Source: SVEL01 sp045126215
GTDB taxonomy: Bacteria > Bacillota > Clostridia > Lachnospirales > Lachnospiraceae
Assembly: GCA_045126215.1 (NCBI GenBank)
Contig: JBGVOD010000022.1
Location: 1-11,763, forward strand
Reading direction: 5' to 3'
Length of the DNA stretch: 11,763 bases
In this document: positions 8,213-11,763 of the stretch, in pieces
Position numbering within the stretch: the stretch's first letter is position 1
Layout of the letters: each line of letters opens with the position of its first letter
Notes under the pieces: generated by a model
Databases searched by the model: none
Told to the model about the DNA's origin: nothing
What the model saw: the letters and a program-made list of their open reading frames with translations, nothing else
Program-made: the position numbers and the translations under genes

Positions 8213-9352
8213 ATGGGATTATTTGGATTTGGAAAGAATAAAAAAGAAGTTGATTCTACTTCACAAGCTGTTGATACAAAAGAAGTAGTTGAAAATACTA
8301 CATTAGAAGAAACAGCTAATGATAGTGCTGAAAATGAAAAGGTTGAGACAGTCATTAATGATAAAGAAATAAATGATACAGAAATTGAAACAAATAAAGA
8401 AGAGGCTGAAGAAACAAAAGAAAAGAAAACAGGCTTTTTCAAAAGACTTGTAAATGGTCTTGCAAAAACAAGAAATAATATTGTATCAGGTTTTGAAAGT
8501 GTATTCAGTGGCTTTTCAAAGATTGATGATGATTTTTATGAAGAACTTGAAGAAATCCTTATTATGGGGGACATTGGAGTTGCAACAACACAGAAAATCA
8601 TTGATTCACTTAAGGAAAAGGTTAATGAAAATAATATTAAAGAACCTTCTGAATGTAGAGAAGTTCTTATGCAAAGCATAAAAGAACAGATGAATCTTGG
8701 TGAAAATGCCTATGATTTTGAAAATCAGCGTTCAGTTGTACTCGTAATAGGCGTTAATGGTGTTGGTAAGACAACATCTATTGGAAAATTAGCAGGTCAG
8801 TTAAAATCATCAGGAAAGAAAGTTCTTCTTGCAGCTGCAGATACATTTAGAGCTGCTGCCATAGAACAGCTCACAACATGGGCAAACAGAGCTAATGTTG
8901 AAATAATCGCACAAAAGGAAGGTGCTGATCCTGCAGCGGTAGTATTTGATGCATTACAGGCCGCAAAGGCAAGAAATACAGATGTGCTTTTATGCGATAC
9001 AGCCGGCAGACTTCACAATAAAAAGAATCTTATGGACGAACTTAAGAAAATTGACAGGATTATTGAGAGAGAGTATCCTGGGGCATATAGAGAAAATCTT
9101 ATTGTTCTTGATGGCACAACGGGACAGAACGCTTTGGCTCAGGCAAGACAGTTTATGGAAGTCACTAATATTACAGGTGTTATCCTTACAAAACTTGATG
9201 GTACAGCAAAGGGTGGAATTGCAGTGGCTATTCAGGCAGAACTTGGAATACCGGTTAAATATATTGGTGTAGGAGAGCATATTGAGGATTTACAGAAGTT
9301 TAATTCTGAACAGTTTGTAAATGCCTTGTTTGATGTAAATGTGGAAGAATAG
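8213..9352 (+). CDS. ftsY: Signal recognition particle receptor FtsY
   Basis: FtsY is an SRP-family GTPase at the inner membrane face that docks SRP-ribosome complexes carrying nascent membrane proteins onto SecYEG. The product is 379 residues. An acidic, low-complexity A region (about 10-80) is followed by a helical N domain and the G domain. GTPase motifs are GVNGVGKTT at 180-188, DTFRAAA, DTAGR at 262-266, TKLDGTAKGG from 326 and GVGEHIEDLQKF near the end. The ATG at 8213 starts MGLFGFGKNKKE, a common FtsY opening. It lies one base after the smc stop, with GAGAAAGG (8194-8201) inside smc as ribosome site, so it is translated together with smc. The in-frame start at 8183 is unlikely because it lies deeper in smc. 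Confidence 0.96.
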   Translation: MGLFGFGKNKKEVDSTSQAVDTKEVVENTTLEETANDSAENEKVETVINDKEINDTEIETNKEEAEETKEKKTGFFKRLVNGLAKTRNNIVSGFESVFSGFSKIDDDFYEELEEILIMGDIGVATTQKIIDSLKEKVNENNIKEPSECREVLMQSIKEQMNLGENAYDFENQRSVVLVIGVNGVGKTTSIGKLAGQLKSSGKKVLLAAADTFRAAAIEQLTTWANRANVEIIAQKEGADPAAVVFDALQAAKARNTDVLLCDTAGRLHNKKNLMDELKKIDRIIEREYPGAYRENLIVLDGTTGQNALAQARQFMEVTNITGVILTKLDGTAKGGIAVAIQAELGIPVKYIGVGEHIEDLQKFNSEQFVNALFDVNVEE

Positions 9353-9372
9353 TTGAAGCACGACGCTTTCAA
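9353..9372 (+). terminator. Small hairpin after ftsY, doubtful terminator
   Basis: TTGAAGC pairs with GCTTTCAA around ACGAC, with one bulged T, directly after the ftsY stop. The following TACATTTAG is a poor U-tract. It may mark the end of the plsX-ftsY transcript, but partial read-through into ilvA is possible. No better terminator is visible before 9394. Confidence 0.3.
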
Positions 9373-9393
9373 TACATTTAGTATAATAGGCTA

Positions 9394-9422
9394 TTGACAT
9401 TTTTTGTATAAAGTGGGATATT
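9394..9422 (+). promoter_or_regulatory. Probable promoter for ilvA
   Basis: A perfect TTGACA at 9394-9399 is followed 17 bases later by GATATT (9417-9422), a two-mismatch -10 hexamer. A neighbouring TATAAC (9424-9429) is too far downstream for this -35. The leader would be about 65 bases, too short for a T-box, and no leader-peptide attenuator is apparent. A stray TATAAT at 9382-9387 lacks a -35 at the right distance. Confidence 0.55.
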
Positions 9423-9494
9423 TTATAACTAATGGAGTAAATATCATACCATAATTTTTGATTTTGAATATTTTGGAAAGAAGGCATATTTATT

Positions 9495-10715
9495 ATGATG
9501 CAGGAATTAACACTTGAAAAATTTGAAGAAGCAGCTGAGATAGTGAAAAAGGTTACTCTTCCAACAAATCTAGTATACAGTAATTTCTTTAGTGCTCAGT
9601 GTGGAAATAAGGTTTACTTAAAACCGGAAAATATGCAGTTTACAGGTGCATATAAAGTGCGTGGTGCTTACTATAAAATCAGCCAGTTGACAGATGAAGA
9701 AAGACAGAGAGGACTTATTACAGCATCTGCTGGAAATCATGCACAGGGAGTTGCGAATGCAGCAAAATTATTTGGTACAAAGGCTACAATTGTTATGCCA
9801 TCAGCGACACCATTTATTAAAGTTAATAGAACAAGAGGATATGGTGCAGAAGTTATCCTTCATGGTAATGTTTATGATGAATCATGTAAAGAGGCATTAA
9901 GACTTGCTGATGAAAAAGGATATACATTTGTCCATCCATTTGACGATCTTGAAGTTGCAACCGGACAGGGATCCGTTGCTATGGAAATAATAAAAGAGCT
10001 TCCAACTGTAGATTATATACTTGTTCCAATAGGTGGTGGTGGTTTAGCTACAGGTGTTAGTACATTAGCTAAGCTTATCAATCCAAATATAAAGGTTATT
10101 GGTGTTGAACCAGCCGGTGCAGCATGTATGAAGGCATCACTTGCAGCTGGTGAAGTTGTTACACTTGACAGTGCAGTTACAATAGCTGATGGTACTGCTG
10201 TAAAAACTCCAGGTTCAATTATTTTCCCATATATTCAGAAAAATATTGATGAAATAATTACAGTTGAAGATTATGAACTTATTGATGCTTTCCTTGATAT
10301 GGTTGAAAATCATAAGATGGTATGTGAAGGCTCTGGTTTGCTTACAGTAGCAGCTCTTAAGCATCTTGAATGCAAAGATAAAAAGGTGGTTTCTATCCTT
10401 AGTGGTGGAAATATGGATATTATCACAATGTCTTCAACACTTCAGCATGGATTAATTCAGAGAGGAAGAATCTTTACAGTTTCTGTATTGCTTCCAGATA
10501 AGCCTGGTATGCTTGAAAAAGTCGCATCTGTTATTTCGAAGGCAAATGGAAATGTTGTAAAGCTTGAGCATAATCAGTTTGTAAGTATAAATAGAAATGC
10601 AGAAGTTGAACTTCGAATTACAATAGAAACATTTGGTAGTGAACATAAAGAATCAATTGTTAAGATGCTTGAAGAGGGTGGATACAGACCAAAGGTTGTA
10701 AGGACAAACATATAA
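9495..10715 (+). CDS. ilvA: Threonine ammonia-lyase (threonine dehydratase) with ACT domain
   Basis: This PLP enzyme converts L-threonine to 2-oxobutanoate and ammonia, either as the entry to isoleucine synthesis or for threonine catabolism. The product is 406 residues. The PLP lysine is Lys54 in FTGAYKVRG, followed by SAGNHAQG at 78-85 and the phosphate-binding glycine run GGGG at 180-183 in VPIGGGGLATG. A single C-terminal ACT domain (about 327-403, starting FTVSVLLPDKPGMLEKV) suggests amino-acid allostery. Length and one ACT domain match the medium form of the family rather than the roughly 510-residue two-lobed biosynthetic IlvA or the short TdcB. The biosynthetic or catabolic role cannot be settled from sequence, so the symbol is nominal. 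GAAAGAAGG (9476-9484) is 10 bases from the ATG. It is probably transcribed alone. Confidence 0.92.
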   Translation: MMQELTLEKFEEAAEIVKKVTLPTNLVYSNFFSAQCGNKVYLKPENMQFTGAYKVRGAYYKISQLTDEERQRGLITASAGNHAQGVANAAKLFGTKATIVMPSATPFIKVNRTRGYGAEVILHGNVYDESCKEALRLADEKGYTFVHPFDDLEVATGQGSVAMEIIKELPTVDYILVPIGGGGLATGVSTLAKLINPNIKVIGVEPAGAACMKASLAAGEVVTLDSAVTIADGTAVKTPGSIIFPYIQKNIDEIITVEDYELIDAFLDMVENHKMVCEGSGLLTVAALKHLECKDKKVVSILSGGNMDIITMSSTLQHGLIQRGRIFTVSVLLPDKPGMLEKVASVISKANGNVVKLEHNQFVSINRNAEVELRITIETFGSEHKESIVKMLEEGGYRPKVVRTNI

Positions 10716-10783
10716 GAGTTTATTTTAGGTTTTGTTACACATAATATATTCTTATTTACTCCGATTTTCGGATATAAGAGTTT
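10710..10783 (+). repeat. 12-base direct repeat: ilvA 3' end and palindrome arm
   Basis: ATATAAGAGTTT occurs at 10710-10721, covering the ilvA stop codon, and again at 10772-10783 inside the left arm of the 16-bp stem of the nested palindrome. Both copies can pair with the same right arm around 10910-10921, with the same single mismatch. The match may be chance or a trace of duplication during insertion. Confidence 0.7.
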
Positions 10784-10807
10784 CTAAATGTTCTTTATGA
10801 TATTTTT

Positions 10808-10851
10808 CTGAGTCAGGACGAAAACAGCTGAAATTCGCCGTCCTGGCTCAG
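10808..10851. repeat. Inner hairpin 1 of the nested palindrome
   Basis: CTGAGTCAGGACG (10808-10820) pairs with CGTCCTGGCTCAG (10839-10851), giving 13 pairs including one T-G wobble and an 18-base loop. The loop contains AGCTGAA (10826-10832), complementary to TTCAGCT (10852-10858) at the base of the next hairpin, so an alternative or pseudoknotted fold is possible. No T-run follows, so it is not an intrinsic terminator. Confidence 0.8.
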
Positions 10852-10853
10852 TT

Positions 10854-10889
10854 CAGCTTTATGTCGGCATCCTTGCCGACATAAAGCTG
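10854..10889. repeat. Inner hairpin 2: perfect 16-bp stem with TCCT loop
   Basis: CAGCTTTATGTCGGCA (10854-10869) and TGCCGACATAAAGCTG (10874-10889) are exact reverse complements separated by TCCT. It is the most stable single structure in the window. It lacks a downstream T-run on the + strand and an A-run upstream for the - strand, so it does not look like a terminator. It forms the second arm of a predicted three-way junction with hairpin 1. Confidence 0.9.
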
Positions 10890-10960
10890 TCTATAGATAG
10901 AACACCAAGAAACTCTAATATCCTTTAATAGTCATAAATAACAATATATTATGTGTATTA

Positions 10961-10993
10961 TTTACAAAAATAAAATTTATATGTTTGTATAAT
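10961..10993 (+). promoter_or_regulatory. Possible promoter for the small broken gene
   Basis: A perfect TATAAT at 10988-10993 lies 22 bases before the GTG of the following remnant. The nearest -35-like hexamer, TTTACA at 10961-10966, is 21 bases away, longer than the usual 16-18, so activity is uncertain. Confidence 0.35.
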
Positions 10994-11015
10994 TAAAAGA
11001 AAAGGGAGCCAGAGA

Positions 11016-11242
11016 GTGTATTCTCAATCATTGGATTGGGAGGTAAGCTATACAGAGTGGAGTAAGCGGATGATTATGTTGAGGTGGAGTTAGAACTGGA
11101 TGAGCTTGATGTGACGAGTGCGGAGAGTAAGGCGACATATGAAGAGATTAAGAAGTATGTGTTATGTGAGATGGTTGGAGATGAAGAAATCGTGGGAATG
11201 TCTCAGGTTTGTGAAGAAATAAGAAGAGAGTTGTATGAATAA
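11016..11242 (+). pseudogene. Frameshifted small gene remnant, acidic DDYVEVELELDELD-type domain
   Basis: AAAGGGAG (11001-11008) precedes a GTG at 11016 that reads VYSQSLDWEVSYTEWSK before running to a TAG at 11091-11093. A shift at about 11067-11069 restores a second frame reading DDYVEVELELDELDVTSA, then ESKATYEEIKKYVL, to the TAA at 11240-11242. One lost base (or two gained) at that point would join the halves into one protein of about 75 residues. The acidic VELELDELD-T-AESKATYEEI block resembles a small C-terminal domain that I associate from memory with clostridial 23S rRNA (uracil-5-)-methyltransferases and related stand-alone proteins. After YVL the expected continuation is replaced by CEMVGDEEIVGMSQVCEEI, which I do not recognise. 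It could be a decayed fragment, or an intact gene with a sequencing error. Confidence 0.55.
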
Positions 11243-11291
11243 TTAACAAGTAACCAAAGCGTTTGTAAAAGCAGAATTTTATGTTGTGAAA

Positions 11292-11322
11292 AAGATGTCT
11301 ATTAACTTAGATATCTTTTTTT
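11292..11322 (+). terminator. Intrinsic terminator after the small remnant
   Basis: AAGATGTCTA (11292-11301) pairs with TAGATATCTT (11308-11317) around TTAACT, 10 pairs with one G-T wobble, merging into a seven-T run (11316-11322). An A-run at 11289-11293 means it could also work on the - strand. It isolates the serine hydrolase gene from upstream transcription. Confidence 0.8.
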
Positions 11323-11370
11323 ATGAAAAAACTATTGAAATTAATTTTTAATTCACTTAGGCTTATTATA

Positions 11371-11378
11371 GGACGTCC
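11371..11378. promoter_or_regulatory. GGACGTCC palindrome in the hydrolase upstream region
   Basis: The perfect 8-bp palindrome GGACGTCC immediately follows TTATTATA, a plausible -10 region (TATTAT, 11364-11369), and lies about 41 bases before the serine hydrolase ATG. A GC-rich palindrome in AT-rich DNA at a promoter could be a repressor site. No good -35 is visible (TTGAAA at 11335 is too far), and no regulator gene is in the window. Confidence 0.3.
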
Positions 11379-11419
11379 AAATAATATGATTTTTTACTGC
11401 TTTACAGGAGGAAGTTTTA

Positions 11420-11763
11420 ATGAAGAAAGTTTTAGATACTTATTCAAGTAAAAACGATATTAATATAAAACAGATTGTAGCTTATAAAGATAACATACTT
11501 GAAATTGAAGAGTATAAGGATGGTTTAAAAAAGGACGATACAATGAATGTAATGAGTGTAACAAAATCGGTAACATCATTGTTGATAGGTATTGCCATTG
11601 ACCAAGGTTTGATAAAAAGTGTAGACGACTATGTGATGGACTATTACAAGGAAACTTACACTCCTAAAAGAGGAGAGCAAACTATATTTAAAGTTACAAT
11701 TAAACAGTTGCATACAATGACAGCACCTTATAAGGGAAAGAGCGAACCTTGGACAAAGGTTTG
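11420..11763 (+). CDS. Serine hydrolase, beta-lactamase / class C PBP superfamily, 5' part
   Basis: The frame is open from the ATG at 11420 to the window edge, giving 114 residues. AGGAGG (11406-11411) lies 8 bases before the start. The opening MKKVLDTYSSKNDINIKQI is followed by VMSVTKSVTSLLIGIAIDQG, holding the S-x-x-K catalytic motif (Ser46, Lys49) and the helix typical of class C beta-lactamase-like hydrolases. The next segment, LIKSVDDYVMDYY then TIKQLHTMT, also fits the family. There is no signal peptide or membrane segment, so the protein is probably cytosolic, more like an esterase or peptidase than a secreted resistance beta-lactamase. The Y-x-N and C-terminal motifs lie beyond the window. 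Substrate is unknown. Confidence 0.85.
   Translation, partial: MKKVLDTYSSKNDINIKQIVAYKDNILEIEEYKDGLKKDDTMNVMSVTKSVTSLLIGIAIDQGLIKSVDDYVMDYYKETYTPKRGEQTIFKVTIKQLHTMTAPYKGKSEPWTKV

Larger units (their letters stand above)
10736..10957. repeat. 222-base nested palindromic element (MITE-like or structured RNA)
   Basis: The outer arms at 10736-10758 and 10935-10957 are inverted repeats matching at 22 of 23 positions (one C-C mismatch). A symmetric 11x11 unpaired stretch follows, then 16-base arms at 10770-10785 and 10908-10923 with one A-A mismatch. Next come a 3x3 loop, a 6-bp stem (10789-10794 with 10899-10904), and a central part with two further hairpins. The outer arms are AT-rich and the inner hairpins clearly GC-richer. 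TA dinucleotides end both outer arms, compatible with a TA target duplication around an element of 10738-10955 as in Tc1/mariner/IS630-type MITEs. Because TA is its own complement this is weak evidence. No protein is encoded inside. I do not recognise it as a named repeat. Confidence 0.85.

Noticed and set aside
9400..9494. T-box or other riboswitch controlling ilvA
   Set aside because: The leader is under 100 bases, with no T-box sequence, no specifier hairpin and no terminator/antiterminator pair.
10866..10877. CsrA-like site: the - strand hairpin loop reads CAAGGATG with GGA in the loop
   Set aside because: It resembles the CsrA consensus, but only on the strand opposite all genes here, and no csrA or antisense promoter is visible; the match is short enough to be chance.
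10854..10889. Perfect hairpin as the intrinsic terminator of ilvA
   Set aside because: The stem is strong but no T-run follows on the + strand (TCTATAGAT) and none follows on the - strand, so intrinsic termination is not supported.
10736..10957. Integron attC site or CRISPR-like array
   Set aside because: There is no repeated unit with spacers, no integrase nearby and no convincing attC core boxes; the structure is a single nested palindrome.
11021..11042. 9-bp hairpin (TTCTCAATC with GATTGGGAG) just after the GTG of the small remnant
   Set aside because: It contains two wobble pairs and no T-run follows; it lies within coding-like sequence and may be coincidental.

Overview
The window reads as low-GC chromosomal DNA from an anaerobic Firmicute, most probably a member of the Clostridia near Lachnospiraceae. 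The basis is the AT-rich composition, the pta-ackA pair, the yceD-rpmF and plsX-rnc-smc-ftsY gene order, the strong AAGGAGG-type ribosome sites and the textbook sigma-A promoters. The family assignment is an inference from gene order and protein style, not from a search. All genes lie on the + strand.

Bases 1-1874 hold the acetate/ATP-generating pair: the 3' two-thirds of pta (phosphotransacetylase), then complete ackA (acetate kinase). A perfect-consensus promoter (1943-1971) then drives yceD (DUF177) and rpmF (ribosomal protein L32), closed by a strong terminator at 2723-2756. The 3' arm and T-run of that terminator are duplicated in tandem. A second promoter (2783-2811) drives plsX-rnc-smc-ftsY, which cover phospholipid initiation, rRNA processing, chromosome condensation and membrane protein targeting. 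No acpP lies between plsX and rnc. A separate promoter precedes ilvA (9495-10715), an ACT-domain threonine ammonia-lyase. The translation starts preferred here for ackA, yceD, smc and ftsY are internal to the longest open frames.

From 10716 to 11419 the character changes from dense housekeeping genes to accessory DNA. The most unusual object is a 222-base nested palindrome at 10736-10957. It has a 23-bp outer stem with one mismatch, a symmetric 11x11 internal loop, a 16-bp stem with one mismatch, a 3x3 loop, a 6-bp stem, and two inner hairpins of 13 bp and 16 bp. Its ends are bordered by TA dinucleotides. It looks like a MITE-like palindromic element or a large structured RNA, and I do not recognise it as a named family. 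Next comes a short frameshifted coding remnant (11016-11242) with its own ribosome site, then a terminator (11292-11322). The window ends in the 5' part of a cytosolic serine hydrolase of the beta-lactamase/class C penicillin-binding-protein superfamily.

Most of the window is therefore ordinary core genome. The points worth a second look are the nested palindrome, the broken small gene, the duplicated terminator arm and the missing acpP.
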